64,000 bases of DNA from Powellomyces hirtus (Eukaryota > Chytridiomycota > Chytridiomycetes > Spizellomycetales > Powellomycetaceae), in assembly GCA_025526995.1 (NCBI GenBank), contig JAHLKG010000003.1:1798001-1862000 (forward strand). Direction: 5' to 3'. Made by a program: the position numbers and the translations under genes. The notes beneath the pieces are model-generated. The model worked only from the letters and a program-made list of their open reading frames with translations, had not been told where the DNA came from and made no database searches. Each line of letters begins with the position of its first letter. Position 1 is the stretch's first letter. This document shows, piece after piece, positions 42,993-55,553 of the stretch.

Positions 42993-43251
42993 TTTGTCTG
43001 ATGCGTTGTGAGCATTGAAATTTCGAAAACACGCTGTCGAGTCGTGACGTGACAATAATATTGCGCCACACGATAGTCGGATCGCGAGAAGAAGCCAATA
43101 ACGTAGTTTGTTTCTTGTAAATTTACAATGGGTGTGGTGATTGATGTATGAGAGAAAGACGAAAAGCGGAGGGGGACAGGGAGGGGAGGGGAGCTCCAGA
43201 TACAAAAACAAAAATATCTAGTGCAGGATTTTGCCAGTTGAGATTGCTGCT

Positions 43252-44463
43252 CTAATCCCGGCTGCTCTTGGCCCATTCTACCCGCAGAATCAAGTTGTCG
43301 TAACCAAAGCCGTTCAGAGTCTCCAGGGCCTTCTCCGCGTCGTCCTTGTGGTAGAACGAGACGAATGCGAAACCCTTGCAAATGTTGGTTTCCCGGTCTC
43401 TTGATACGAACTATGAAGGAGACCAACAAGATGAGAGAAGTGTTCAAAAGTAAGAAATCTGTTTTGTGAACTTACCACACGGGAAGTGTGTCCGAATCGG
43501 CTGACCAGATCCTTGACGTCCTGGTCTTGCGCGTCCTCTGACAAGTTCGTGATACGGATTGTCGGGAAGTCGTCCCGCCTGTCCGCACCAGTACCACGCA
43601 TAGCCTCTCCCGGGCCGCGATTTCGGAGACTTGGTGGCACGTACTTTCCACCAGCGCCAACATCAGCACCCACATCGTCGGATCCTGAGGGACAATAATA
43701 TTGACAGTCAGAACTTCCGCCACCTTTGCTATAGCGATGAATGTATGATGCATACCGGTATCTTTGGAGTCCATGCCTCCGAGATCTCCCAACGGAGCGT
43801 GAGTGTCCTTGAAAGGACACTTGCTGGTCCAGTGATCGCCCTGGCAGATACGGCAGTTGATCTTGGATTTGGCGGCGGCTGCAAGGGCCTTCTTGAGGGA
43901 GTCGCCCTCCTCTTCTGGCGGTGGCGCATCGTGGTCTTTCACGGTGGAAGAGAGCTTGAGGAAAACCTTCTCGGCAAAACTGGTGCTGTTGGAATCCGGT
44001 CCGGCACCCAATCCTGCAACTTCGCCAAACTTCTTCCAGTTGTTCTACAGGTGCGAATCCAGAAATAGTCGATTAGACACTTGGTCCTTCTCCCCGCAGT
44101 CTGCACCCAAAAAAGGTCGTGTCCAGGTATTCGGCTTTCGCTTTTCTCTTCAAAGTACCTTGCGTTCCGCAACAGCGTGGTTGACCTGCGATTTTATCAA
44201 TCGCATCTTTGTCTTTCGAACAACTTTAACCTTCTTGCCCTCCTCGTTAATTTTGTACTCTGTGGTGATGCGGGTACCGTCGGGCTCCTCGCGAGTCACT
44301 GGTGCAGGCAAGCCTTGGTCTTTGGCCTCGACCTCAATTTCATCGTCGTCGTCGGCCCAGTTGCGGGACGGTTCACTAAAAAAGCGACAGATAACGAGAG
44401 GTCAGCATACATTCGCCAATATATGGTATGAGGCAGGCAGAATACTCACGTAACAGGAGCCAT
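43252..44463 (-). CDS. TIF35: Translation initiation factor eIF3 subunit G
   Basis: Subunit g of eIF3, which helps scanning and reinitiation on the 40S ribosome. Minus strand with a very short first exon (ATG at 44461-44463, donor after five codons), then an acidic part E-P-S-R-N-W-A-D-D-D-D-E, the conserved E-Y-K-I-N-E-E-G-K-K-V-K-V-V-R-K-T segment, a zinc-binding C-R-I-C-Q-G-D-H-W-T-S-K-C-P-F, a Gly/Pro linker with K-Y-V-P-P-S-L-R, and a C-terminal RRM (I-R-I-T-N-L-S-E-D; RNP1 K-G-F-A-F-V-S-F) ending in S-S-R-D. Introns lie after exon 1, after A-E-R-K (about 44150), around 43690-43755 and at about 43408-43475. Divergent from the uL29m gene with 273 bases between starts. Confidence 0.93.
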
Positions 44464-44736
44464 TGTGCAGTTTGATCTCTGTTTGGGAAATGTGAAATGG
44501 ACTGGCTTTTTTGCAATTGGGGCTGACCGCCGCGCCGGTCTCGCTAGCCCACTTGTTGGCACAGCAACAAAATCTTTCACGTGATTGTGGGCAATGCTAA
44601 ATAAACTCCCCCATCTCGGGTCGCGCTTTGAAGTTTCATTAGTCGCCACGGAAACCAAGCCCTCTTTCCATCGAAACCGTCAATTCTGTATTGACACTTT
44701 TTGACATTACGCCGTAACTTCACCATAGACACAACA
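44464..44736. promoter_or_regulatory. Divergent promoter, eIF3g and uL29m
   Basis: 273 bases between two start codons that face apart, holding TTCACGTGATTG with a CACGTG box at 44578-44583. CACGTG is the core site of bHLH regulators such as Cbf1 and Tye7; which factor acts here is unknown. Sharing would co-regulate a cytosolic and a mitochondrial translation gene. Confidence 0.5.
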
Positions 44737-45554
44737 ATGGCTGCACGGCCACTGACAGTTCTCCACCGATGCTTTTCGTCTACGGTCCGGACAGCGCTGT
44801 CCGCAGCGCCCTCTGCTCGGCCGGCACTTTCGGTCGCCACGGCGCCAGGACGATCGACTGTCGGACTACGACGGGGACTGGAGGATTTCTTTGAGACGAC
44901 GGATAAGGGGTGGTCATGGACTGATAGTGAGGTGCCAACAGGTATGCAGATTGATGTGGAGGAAACGAGAATTTCAACTGTGATGCCAATGTGGCTAACC
45001 ACATGGATGATTTCGACTAGGACGAGCGTGGCTTGCCGCCGAGCTGCGAACAAAGAGCTTCGAAGACATGCACCAGCTGTGGTGGGTGTGCATCAAGGAG
45101 CAGAACAAGCTATACTCGCAAAAAGAAGAAGCACGTCGGTTTGGACTCTACTTTCCCCACAAAGAGCGCCTGCATGAGGTAACCATCACTCTCCAACCCC
45201 GCACATTTTATCCTTTCACCCCAAATCTCACTGAATCGATCGTATGATTTCTAGGTCAAACTCACCATGAAACGCCTGAAACAAGTACTTTGGGAGCGCC
45301 GAATATCATGGTTCCGGGCGCAAGCCGTCTTGAAACGGGAGCAGAAAGCCGCTGCGTTGCGAAAAGAAGGCCTGTCGGAATCCGCCGTGGCGGCAAAAAT
45401 GGCGGAACTGTTCCCTACACCCGTGGAAGATATCGGACGAAAACCCAGCAAAGTGAAGGACGAGGCCATGAACAAGGTCAAGAGGGATGGTGAGACAAAG
45501 GGACGGACGCCGCGGAGAAGGAAGAGCGACAAGTCGTCGTGGCATATTGTTTAG
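44737..45554 (+). CDS. MRPL4: Mitochondrial large-subunit ribosomal protein uL29m (MRPL4/MRPL47)
   Basis: Three exons fit: 44737-44941, 45021-45178 and 45255-45554, for 220 aa. The N-terminus is rich in Ala, Arg and Ser without acids (about 45 residues), a mitochondrial import signal. Then come [28 protein letters not shown] and a helix ending R-R-F-G, which are family features (L-R-x-K-S..D-L-H-x-L-W). The basic C-terminal tail is typical of fungal members. Located at the exit tunnel of the mitoribosome in known structures. Convergent with ARO2. Confidence 0.9.
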
Positions 45555-45872
45555 TTGGACGGATAACCCACTCTGATTCGGGGCATCATGGCGGTGCCAG
45601 AGTGACTAGAATTGCATTTTTATTGTCAATTGCGTAAGAAATGCTGCTCCTGGAAGGTGTGCATCTATGCTTGCCGGCCGTCTTTCCATGAGTGGCTTTT
45701 ATGGAAAGCTCAAGAGAAGAGACCTTGCCCAAGGGAGAGTATCATTTTCGAACCAATATATCGCACGTCCAACATGAAAGGTGTTGTGCCCGAAAGCTGG
45801 CAAGGCACTAAGCAAGAAGTGACAGTCATATGTATATGCGGTATGAAAAGACAAATGAATCTAGGATGCAAT
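45555..45872. other. Convergent 3' spacer, uL29m and ARO2
   Basis: 318 bases with no gene. Open frames here are chance. Confidence 0.6.
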
Positions 45873-47597
45873 CTATGGCTTCACAACATCAATGATGTGT
45901 GTACCGTCCGCCTGCTTCACTTCCGTAGCCACCACCTCGCTTTGCAGCTGCTTGGGTGGCTTTCCAACCAGCACGCCTGGGATATTCGAGTCTTCTGGCA
46001 GCAAGGCGCGGGCACCCTGTCGTCCCAGCTGCTGAAGGAGGGCACTACACAAATCCCAGAAGGGACACGATTAATTTCGACTTGAAACGTACCGAACAAT
46101 ATTATTCCACTTACTCCATAATGACGAGGGCGGCCATGGATTCGACGATTGGTACAGCGCGTGGGAGCACGGATGGGTCGTGGCGTCCTTTGGCGGCCAG
46201 CGTTCCGTCTACGCCTTCGTAGGTTGCTGTGGCTTGTGCTTGACCGATGGTCGCCGCCGGCTTGAAGGCCACTTTGAAGTAGATGTCCTCACCATTGGTG
46301 ATACCTCCCTGAGGCAACCAGAAAGTTAATAAAAAAAGGTGAAAACAAAGTCAAGTCACTTTTTGGGCCCTATTGACGCACCTGCACACCGCCAGAGAAG
46401 TTGGTCGCCGTGCCCATCCTTCCATCACGAAGGATGAAAGGATCGTTGTGCACGTGGCCTGGTATGTCGGTTCCAGCGAACCCGCTGCCAATCTCGAAAC
46501 CCTTGGTTGCTGGGATGGACAGCATAGCGTGCGCCAGCTTGGCTTCAAGTTTGTCGAAACATGGCTCGCCGAGGCCCGCAGGCACGTTGCGAATAACGCA
46601 GACTACAGTTCCACCGACAGAGTCGTGGGCATCTCTTGCAGCGACAATACGCTGAAAACGTGCAAAGAATGGTCAGCTTTACAGGTCGAGAAGCCGATGA
46701 TGGCGAACCAGCAAAGACCTTCTCACCTCGCGCATTCGTCCCGCAATTTGTGTGTCCGGGCATCGCACTTCGTTGGAGTCGACATCTTTTCTCGTGACCG
46801 TTTTCAGCGTCTTCCACCACTTGTTCCACCGTGCCAACCATGCCGGCTCCTCCTCGGGAGTCCCGTAGCCCGTCATAGGCTCCATCGACACATTTCCAAT
46901 AGACGCCACAAAAGCCACGATCTCTACGTTATGTGTCAACTGGAGGTACTTTTCCGCTATGCCGGCCGCCGCTACACGTCCTGCAAAGATAAAGCATTTC
47001 AGCAAAGAAGCAGCGGGACGATCACGCTCTCTCTTTTGTCTTTACCTATTGTCTCACGAGCGCTGGATCGGCCGCCACCGCTGCTAGCCTTGATTCCATA
47101 TTTCTGCAGATAGGTCCAGTCTGCGTGCGACGGGCGAGGGTAGTAGTCCATTTCACCATAGTCATGCGGACGCTGGTCCTGGTTCGCGACGGTCATGGCT
47201 ATCGGTGTGCCCAATGTGTACCCCTTCTCCGTCCCGGACAGGATGGTGACCTTGTCCTTCTCATCTCGCTGTTGCCGTCGGTAAGCCTCTTTGTGGAACA
47301 ATGCAATGAGAGAGCCCGTGTCATACCGGTGTCGTGAGATCACTCTGGCCGGGCCTTCGTCGGCTCAATTGAACCTGGATGTCGGCCTCTGTGAGAGGCA
47401 TGCCGGGTGGAACTCCATCTACTATGACTCCGACAGCTTTGCAGTGGGACTCTCCGAATGTAGACAGCCGGTAGACGCTTTTGCGGGGAAAAAGTAAGTT
47501 GACACGCGGAGATGCGTCAGACAAGTGCGAAGAGACCAAAAGAACGCCTATGATAAGTTTTTCCAGTTCATCTGGCACACCTTCCGAAGGAGCTCAT
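45873..47597 (-). CDS. ARO2: Chorismate synthase
   Basis: Last enzyme of the shikimate pathway: converts EPSP to chorismate with reduced FMN. Several exons on the minus strand. Exon 1 is tiny (ATG at 47595-47597, then S-S-F-G), spliced over about 90 bases to [16 protein letters not shown]. Family signatures seen: [21 protein letters not shown], the [10 protein letters not shown] region, G-G-R-S-S-A-R-E-T, and near the end [15 protein letters not shown]. The last exon (45873 to about 46037) codes for a Gln/Leu-rich helix and ends V-V-K-P. No N-terminal targeting signal, so probably cytosolic. A separate flavin reductase domain is not seen beside it. Confidence 0.92.
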
Positions 47598-49193
47598 TGT
47601 GATGGTTCTGATGGTGAGAGCCGTATATTGTTTCTTTGGAAAACGAACGACCAATTGACTTCAAAATTGCCAGCACCCAGCGGACTTGGGGGTTACTTTT
47701 GGGACTTTATCACTTGGTGCGATCTGGATCTGATCTGCCATCAAGGACACGTGTGTGCATCATACCCTATATCAAGGCCCACTTGCGCTTGCACGCTTTG
47801 GGACAACCCAACGATATATACCCGTGCTTAGGAAAAAAGCAACACTGGTTGGAAAGTGTTGTGAAAGGTGTGAAAGGACGGAACCATTCGCTGTTAAAAA
47901 TACCGTCGCCACTCAATGTGTAATTCTGCCTGGACGTAAACTGTGTGCAATTGCACACACGGTGTAGTCGACGGGGTAAGAATTGCGAAGATTCTTCCCT
48001 CACTATCCCAAAGGTTGGGAGCATCTCGGCCGAAGGACAAGGAAGCTTGAAAAAGAACCTCTGCTAAGGTTTTCTTGTTCCATCGCAATCGACAATGCGC
48101 GAGGTGTAGTGGATATATTCTGTCCGATCCTAGTGAAGCAGTGTTCAACTGCGCCGGATCTCTCATGTTACAGGATTTCAACACTGATCTGGGAACCTCC
48201 ATATACTGTATATCGATATTCAAGATGCGAATCTCAAACCATGAGGAAGAACTTCTTTGTTGTTGGTCATCCTGAGATATACCGGAGTGGCTCAGCTGGC
48301 CTACGAAATAGAACATTCTTGCTACGCTGGGTGTTTCAACACAAGTTTCGGGGGGAAAGCTCTGAGGAACGCGTGGCTGTGCTGCGCATTGACAGGAAAA
48401 AACCCATCCTAATGATCTCTGAAATCGATGCGCTGCAATGCATCGCCTGCGGACTGTGCAGTGCCAGAGACAGCAGCTGTGCCACCATTCTGAAGCGGTT
48501 TTTTCTTGCAACGGTGGCAAAGCAACTTCGGTCCAAACGGTCTTCCGATTGCGGAGAGTGGAGGAGTACGGTGATGGTGAGCGATACTCGTCTTTCCGCT
48601 CAGGGGAAGATTCTGACGCCCGGTGACCGGCAGTTCATCGCGAGAGCTGGGGATGGATGTTCCGTCATGGTTACTCGAGAGGCACGAAGTATAACTAAGG
48701 GTCGAATAAGGAAGAAACCCCCATATCTAGTTGGGTTATGAGGGCAAGCGATCCGGTTTCCGCGGTGGTAGCGGGGGTAAGCTTTTTGTGAGTCGATGTC
48801 AGTTCTCAACACGCTCACTCATGAGTGAACCCGCTAAAGCGAAATGACCCGAACAGGCGAAATGAGCCGGGCGCTTTCCAATGCGCAGTCAGCCGCACAA
48901 CAGTTGTCGTGCATACATACGCTCATGAGGTTTACAGCCCGCTTTCGCCTTCATATATCCCTGACTGAGGCATTATACCAATTGCACAAATCAAACAGCC
49001 AGAAAATTTGCCGGAAGACGGATGTCTGCGATGTCATATAATGTGAAAACGAGGGGATTGGTCTTTCGTTCATGGCAAACGGTCAATCCGACTCGAGAAC
49101 AGAAAGATATCATGTTTGATGCATGCATTGCTTTTCTGGTTTGTAATATTATTCATTTACAGGAAGGCTCCTCCCAAAACAACTCTGTACATT
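47598..49193. other. Intergenic stretch with unassigned open frames
   Basis: About 1.6 kb. A 252-codon plus frame (47983-48741) and a 208-codon minus frame (47894-48520) overlap. Neither shows a domain, signal or composition I recognise, and the plus frame has clustered Arg/Ser/Cys as expected of a chance frame. A perfect palindrome TCACTCATGAGTGA lies at 48815-48828. An unannotated gene cannot be excluded. Confidence 0.4.
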
Positions 49194-50185
49194 CTATTTG
49201 GCTTTCAGTGGTCGATTAACGTATCCAAACCGCTCCATATCCTTGGTCCCAATATTGACGGTCACCTTCACCGTACCCTGACTTCTGACACACACGACTA
49301 TTCACGACAGAAAAGAAAGAGATCAGCAAAGCTTAGGTATAGGCTGGTCAGGCCGGGTCAGCTGTGTGCGGGCAACCCACCATCGCGTCCTTCACTGCGC
49401 CCTACAAATCGCGAATCGCGGAATTCCGGCAGGCGGCCCCGGATCCAGGATAGAAAGCCGTTAAAGTAGGTGGAGGCTAGCGGTACAAACATTGGGGTGT
49501 AGATGGTGTGGCTGTTGCACATGAAGGGGGGTGGGAGGGCATGAGTGTTTGTTTGGTCGACGCAATGTGAACTGTGGATTTGGTGATCGCTTACATCCCC
49601 GGTGTCCTGGGTAGACGTATGCTTCCGTACCCACGTACAACATCACGACCTAACGCGTCTGGTCCATACACCGTGAGAATTAGTTGTGGCCATCCTACAG
49701 AGACGATTCTTGTCAGGATGTTTTTCTGGAGACAGCAATCCGCATATTTACGGACACTCATGTCGATATCAAGTTTTTCTTCATTTCTCCATACCATAGG
49801 CATTGGTGGCTTTGAAAGCAAGGTCCAGTGGAAAGTTCCAGACGCACGGTCTCGCCAGTGTGTGTGGCTGACCGGTGAAGGATGGTAGTGGTGATGATAG
49901 CGATTGCTGCGTGATTCCTTCCTCGACACCCTAAACATGAGTGTGAACTTTTGTGCTACGCAATCCAAGACGCAGAAATGGTCTTCCAAACGCGTACCGA
50001 GACGACAACCCAGTCTGGACCATTTAGTGTGGAGAATTTGCAATATAGGTTGTCATATGATGGGAACTGGAGAGACGGGGAGAATGGGTTAGATGAGTTG
50101 CATCATCGAGGAAGGAGAGAGGGAGACGCACATATCCGGCTTCTATTTGGCCGTTTACCAGCAAGGAGAAGAACGAGGAGGCCAT
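49194..50185 (-). CDS. B9D1: B9 domain-containing protein 1, ciliary transition zone
   Basis: Component of the MKS complex at the base of cilia. About six small exons on the minus strand. Exon 1 starts at 50185 with a short [14 protein letters not shown], spliced to [15 protein letters not shown]. Next comes G-V-E-E-G-I-T-Q with [17 protein letters not shown], then [13 protein letters not shown] with V-V-R-G-Y-G, then T-P-M-F-V-P and [12 protein letters not shown], and a last exon [15 protein letters not shown] that ends at 49194. All match the B9/C2-type domain across its length. Presence implies a flagellated stage. Divergent from the paxillin-like gene. Confidence 0.92.
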
Positions 50186-50502
50186 ATGCTCTGATTCCTA
50201 TTGCACATGCCGTCAATGACAGTATCTCTCTACCGCGTGCGAGACTGTGTGAAAACAGTCGTGTTCCCCGCGTGCCGTGGCGCAGGGGTGGTGATTTGTC
50301 ATCAGTTGAGCCGCCTGTTGTCGCACTTACTTGTATTCTTTGAATGTGGGGGAGGACTTGGACCGCAAAAAGCAAAACCTTCACGAACAGACCTTGTGCA
50401 TTTTGAACCCCGACGGACGACTGAGACATTTCACTCTATACGTCGCTGGCCGCACGTATCTCCCCACATCTCTCCATCATCACTGCCAGAAACATTTCAG
50501 CC
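50186..50502. promoter_or_regulatory. Divergent upstream region, B9D1 and paxillin-like
   Basis: 317 bases between opposite starts. I looked for a ciliary X-box (RFX site) and saw no convincing one. No TATA stands out. Confidence 0.35.
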
Positions 50503-52652
50503 ATGAACGAGCTAGGTGAGGCAATCTCACCCAAGATGCATTGTCAAATCGTATGCAATCTTACAGTCACCTTGTCAACCCCGTGTACTCCCAGACCTTC
50601 TTCTCAAAGAGCTGGACAAGGCTGCTCGATCGAAGCCCAGCATACCTCGGTCCTCATCTACCCGAACGGGCCTCTCAACAGGTCCCCTTCTTGGACTTGC
50701 ATCCGGGCGGCCTTCTGTGTCGGTTAGTAGCTCAACCTTGTACAGTCGCCGTACAGACTTGATTGACAACCGGTTGAACTTTGTAGGGCGCTGCATCGAA
50801 CGCTAGAACCGAAGGGAAAGAACTTGATGGACTCGTCAAAGACTTGACTGATCTGAAGGGTCTGGTGGGAGGAGAGACGCTCAGATCCGCACCGATGCCG
50901 ACCCGGCAAGATCAGGAAGGGCGGGAACAGCGCACGACTGCCGAACCTGCTCATACGCATGCTACAAGTCAGCTTGATCGTTTGATGGGAGATCTCTCCA
51001 TCGAAGTGGAGAACGGTCGCGGAAGTCCACAGAATTCACTGCCCCGTCAGCCTTCTCCTCCGGCACACCCGGAATTCGACCGTCGTGCAGAAAGAAGGTC
51101 CGATCAAACATTTCAGTCACGGGATGCACAGTCGGACAGGACATTCTCGCCTTCCCCTGACCCTTATCGAGGGGAGCAGAATGGCCAACAAGGGTTTCCC
51201 AGCAACGCATCAACAGCATTCAATGCCTCTCATGACATGCCACCAATGGCCAGTCATCATGCGCTTCTGTCTCACAAGCCTTCAATGTCCAACCTGCATC
51301 AGCAAGGACCACCACAGCCTGGGGGCGTGCAGCGGTCGGGTTCGATATCTCAACAGACGCAGCAACCGACACCGCAGCCTCTGCCGCGATCAAATTCGAT
51401 ATCTCACGAAACACGGCAATTGTCTATGGATAGGCCGCCTCCTTCTGTAGACCCACCGAATAACAGCTCCTCGAACATTTCCGGCAATGCGTTCGGTCAG
51501 AGGGATGGCCCGCCTCTCCCTGCTGCTATTGGTCAGGGTTCACGTCCGAGTTTGACACAACCTCCCTCGGTTCAGCCATCGACTAGTCCACACATGATCC
51601 ACGACTCACGGCGACCATCAGAAACGACTCGACCTCCGCCATCCGTTATCAACGCACCCATGATCGCACCCATGTCATCTGGCCTGTTCGCCCAGGGTAA
51701 TCCGGCGTCAAAGATCTGCGGCCACTGCAATAACGCGATCTCGGGTCCCATCGTTAATGCCATGGGTCGCACGTTCCATCCGGAACACTTCAAGTGCCAT
51801 GACTGTGCACGTCAACTCGGTCATGGCCGATTCTTTGAGAAAGAAGGAAACGCCTACTGCGAAGGCTGTTGGCAGAAGAATCTGCCGAAATGTGGATACT
51901 GCTCTGGATTCATTATGGAGGTACGCCAAGAAGAGACGTGCTCCAGCACTTGACTGTTGAAAAACTCACAGTCACACATTCTTGCTATAAAGCGCTGCAT
52001 CACAGCTCTCGGCCAGCATTGGCATCCGCATCACTTCTTCTGTGCGCAGTGCGGGAAACTGTTTCCACCCGGAGCCGGATTTTTGGAGAAAGATGGGATG
52101 GCCTACTGCGAAGACGACTATTTCAACCTTTTTGCGATGCGTTGCGGGGGATGCGGAAAGGGCATCATTGGGGAATTTGTTTCGGCCTGCGGAAAAGAAT
52201 GGCACATGGGATGCTTTGCTTGTGCGGTAAGCTTTTACGTTCTGTCTGGTTACTTTCTCTGTCGACGGACAGAGTTATTCTAAATTCTGGTTTTGGTGTG
52301 TTTTCAGGACTGCAAACAACCTTTCCCAACCGGCACATTCTATGAACAATTCGGTCAACCATACTGCGCAACCCACCACGCTCTTCGCCGCGGCTCCCAC
52401 ACCGGCCCGGCGTCTGAAGCAACAGGGCCCGAAGCCCAATTCTGCGCCGGCTGCCAAAAACACATTGCCTCCCGCGGCGGCACCTCAGAGGTCGTCTCGC
52501 TTGGCGGCAAAGTGTGGCATAAGGACTGTTTCGCCTGCTCTTACTGCGCTCGAAAGCTGGATCCCAAAGGAGGAAGTGCGACGGATGGGTCCTCGTGGAG
52601 AGAAAAAGATGGACGGTGTTATTGTACTACGTGCTCTAAGAATGTGTTTTGA
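50503..52652 (+). CDS. Paxillin-like protein, LD motifs and four LIM domains
   Basis: Adaptor of focal-adhesion or cytokinesis type (animal paxillin, yeast Pxl1). The first exon is 13 bases (M-N-E-L plus one base), spliced to a second exon so that the N-terminus becomes an LD1-type motif (M-N-E-L-D-L-L-L-K-E-L). Two more LD-type helices: E-L-D-G-L-V-K-D-L (about 50816) and Q-L-D-R-L-M-G-D-L (about 50971). A long Pro/Ser/Gln-rich linker follows. LIM domains: C-G-H-C..C-Y-S-like (51715 on), then C-G-Y-C spliced to F-F-C-A-Q-C, then C-G-G-C..C-K-Q-P with a split near 52228-52307, then C-A-G-C..C-S-Y-C ending C-T-T-C. Introns include 51919 to about 51990 and 52229 to about 52307. A full set of four LIM zinc modules is what animal paxillin has. 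Confidence 0.88.
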
Positions 52653-53480
52653 GCTGTGTAACTGTAACAAACCCCATCGCCCACATCAAAAACAGAAAGA
52701 CAATAGAGTGACGCATGGGGTAGCGTGGAGTGTTTTGGTCACGGACCACATTGGGTTTCGTCCAATACACGTTTTTGATCGATCTTCGCGGACAATTGAA
52801 TTGGTTTGATCACATCTTTTTACCACTTTTGAACCGTCGGGATATTCTGGGTAACACACGCGCCGCAAAAACTAATGGCGACCGCCATCACTTAGCTCTC
52901 TTTGCGAGTGGCGCTTGAACATATAGTCGGACAGGTGGACGGCATATATAACAGAACTCAACGGCAGGGCTTGGCGTGCATGACGTACCAGATTATCCTC
53001 AAACACGTGCGAGGTTATCTCTGTCGGTCGAATTTTGATGACGGGGTCATTGGTATCTCACGGTATCAGAAAGGAAAAGTCAGACACCTCGTAAAAAGAA
53101 TGAAAAGCTTCGAATCCGGCCAAAAAGAACGCGTAGAAGCGCGACGCGCGTGTAGGTAAGCGGAGAATGAACGCGATCGTTCTTTCGGCAGCGAAGTCAG
53201 CCGCGGCTCAGAACAGAATCTCATTGTTGCGATGCACGAGCTATTTGGTCAAGTCAGGGATGGCCCTCTGTGCTTTTTGTGGCCATGGCCGGCCAGCTGC
53301 GATGCCCTTGCTTGGTGGGGCGTTCGGTTTTATGCTTGCAACTGTGCATCTTTCCTTTGCGAGCTTTGCGGCAAGAAGAAAAACGTCAATTTGCAGAAAA
53401 GATCACCAAGCGCCTGAACGGGGAGCTTCATCATACTGCTGCTGTTTTCTCTTGCAGATAGTACAGTCGTCATAGCCATC
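52653..53480. other. Intergenic spacer
   Basis: About 830 bases. An ORF at 53167-53475 has no recognisable content. No RNA gene seen. Confidence 0.5.
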
Positions 53481-55237
53481 ATGGGCCATCTCTTACCACA
53501 ACAGCAGCAGCGAGCGCCGTTGCGGGGGACATTGTTCTTCCTCAATCGCCGACTCCGTCTCACCCGTCTCAAGCTAGTCGCTTTCTTCCTCGCCCTCCCA
53601 GCTGCATTTTTGGTCTGGGATCTCGGTCCATCCCCTCCATCAGGCTTATGGGCCGAGCCAAACCTGACTTCCCACGCCAGTTCCCCTCTCCCGGGATCAA
53701 CGGGACACAACTTCAACACTCCGCGACTCACCCTGACCCACCCACCCAAACAACCAAAACCGCTCTGCGTCATCGCAGTATGGGAGAAGGGTCCACTCCC
53801 CGAGTACGTCCGGGCCTCGCTGGACTCGTTTGGCGCCGCAGCCACTCGCAACCCGTACGCGGATCTGTACCTCTTTGTCCCACCCTCCTTATCCTTGAAA
53901 GCAGTGCAGGACTTATATGCCAGTACCAAGCCGGCCCCGTGGCCAGCTAATGTACATGTGGTGGATATTGGACATGTGAATCCGGAGTGGAGGACGACCG
54001 GGTGGACGGGGTTCTTGACGCATCAGCTTTGTCAGCTGTATGGGTATCGTCTGCGAAGCACGCTGTGTCAAACATTGAAGGAGTCAATTGAGAGGAAGGT
54101 TGCGAATGGGGGTGCTACAATGGGTAAGTCTGCACACCAAGCATCCTCAATCTAAAAACAACTCGCTCAAGCCTTTTTCTCGTGGCTTCAGTTAACATGC
54201 GCCCTGCATATGGCGACCTCTTTGCACCTTGGATCAACCCAACCCGCTGCTCCTCGTGGGGCTGGGCAGACCTCGACACCATCTGGGGCGATATTGGCTC
54301 TCTCCTCAACGCGCCATTTCTCAACCGACATACCGACGTCTTCACCGTCTCTTTTGGCGATGACGAACGCGTGTACACCCGCGGGCAACTCACCGTCTTC
54401 AACCACGCCAAACAGACTCACCCAGAAGTCCTCAACTCGGTATGGCGGAAATGCAGCGAACTCGCGACCATCACCGCCGCCACCGCATTCTTCAACTTGC
54501 GCGTCTGGACCGCCCTCGATGAAGGTTGTGCCGCGGACGCGGTGATCAAGTCAGGCAAAACATTCACCGTCGTCCCGCTTCAGCTCGCAGCCGGTTCAAG
54601 AGACTCGGTCTTGATCCGTGTCGAGCGAGGCATATTGTATTCATGTTACTCCGCACGAGCCACCGCGCGCTCTAGAGATGATTGCCGAAACAGAATCGAC
54701 GAAATCGCTACTCACCAAGTCGCCCAAAACGCCGGCCGAAACCGTCCTTCCCCGTTCGCGGCCCCGTACGCCCAATCCATCCCCATCACTCTCTCCCAAC
54801 CCAAAACCTCAGCCCAAATGTGCGCGCACTGGCTGCCCATAAACGCCCAATGGTGCGCTAAATCCACAGCAGCTCACGACCGGTCCGCGTGGTGGGCGCA
54901 AGTCGTCAACACTGACTCCCAACGGCATCCAGCTTTACCCAAATCCAAATCCCTGAAATTTTCATACCCCCGCGATCTCCAACCCGACCATAACGACAAC
55001 GACCACGGGTATGGCGACGAAGACGACGCCACCATTTACAACGACGATGGAACGGTCGTTCAAATTGATGTTATGGAATTTGCCGTTGTCCATTTCCAAA
55101 ATTGGAAACGGAACTACAAAAGAATCATGTACCCACCACACATCAATGCCAACGCCTTGGCGGAGGGACGCGCCGCCATCGAGGTGTATGAAGACGCGGA
55201 CGGCATTCATATGGAGGCCGTTGACTTGGTATACTGA
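53481..55237 (+). CDS. Type II membrane glycosyltransferase-like protein (DUF6625-like)
   Basis: Two exons fit: 53481 to about 54123 and about 54190 to 55237, about 560 aa. A short basic N-terminus is followed by a hydrophobic helix (about residues 31-46, L-V-A-F-F-L-A-L-P-A-A-F-L-V-W), the layout of a Golgi type II enzyme. The lumenal part has L-C-V-I-A-V-W at the first strand, R-P-A-Y-G-D-L-F-A-P-W-I, then G-W-A-D-L-D-T-I-W-G-D-I (an acidic D-x-D type motif) and later R-G-Q-L-T-V-F-N. These resemble the DUF6625/GT-like family of small-sugar transferases. Donor and acceptor are unknown. The C-terminal third has an acidic Asp-rich stretch (about 54985-55060). Confidence 0.65.
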
Positions 55238-55553
55238 GGACCGAGGGAACACCAAAATATCACATCCACTATCTGCGCCCGGTTGCATGGATTCCTATTC
55301 GACTTACTTTCAAGTGGCCTTTGTCCACTAATTATCTTTCCTTCATTTTTTCTCTGATACCGGAAAAACATTCTCTCGCGTTCTAACACCCCTTGTACCC
55401 GTGATTGACGCGGTCACCCTTCCTCCGCTCTTTTTCTACATATCAAATATATTATTGTTCTTAGACCTCACCATGAATTTGATGAAAAGGAATGAGAAGA
55501 TATATGTCGAAAGTTTAACATTTACAAAAATATTGTGAGAGAATCTCTTTGAA
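55238..55553. other. Convergent 3' spacer
   Basis: 316 bases between the two glycosyltransferase genes; AT-rich right half, no gene. Confidence 0.6.

Noticed and set aside
47894..48741. Genes on both strands (252 and 208 codons)
   Set aside because: Overlapping opposite frames with no domain, no splice evidence and no family I recognise; kept only as an unassigned stretch.
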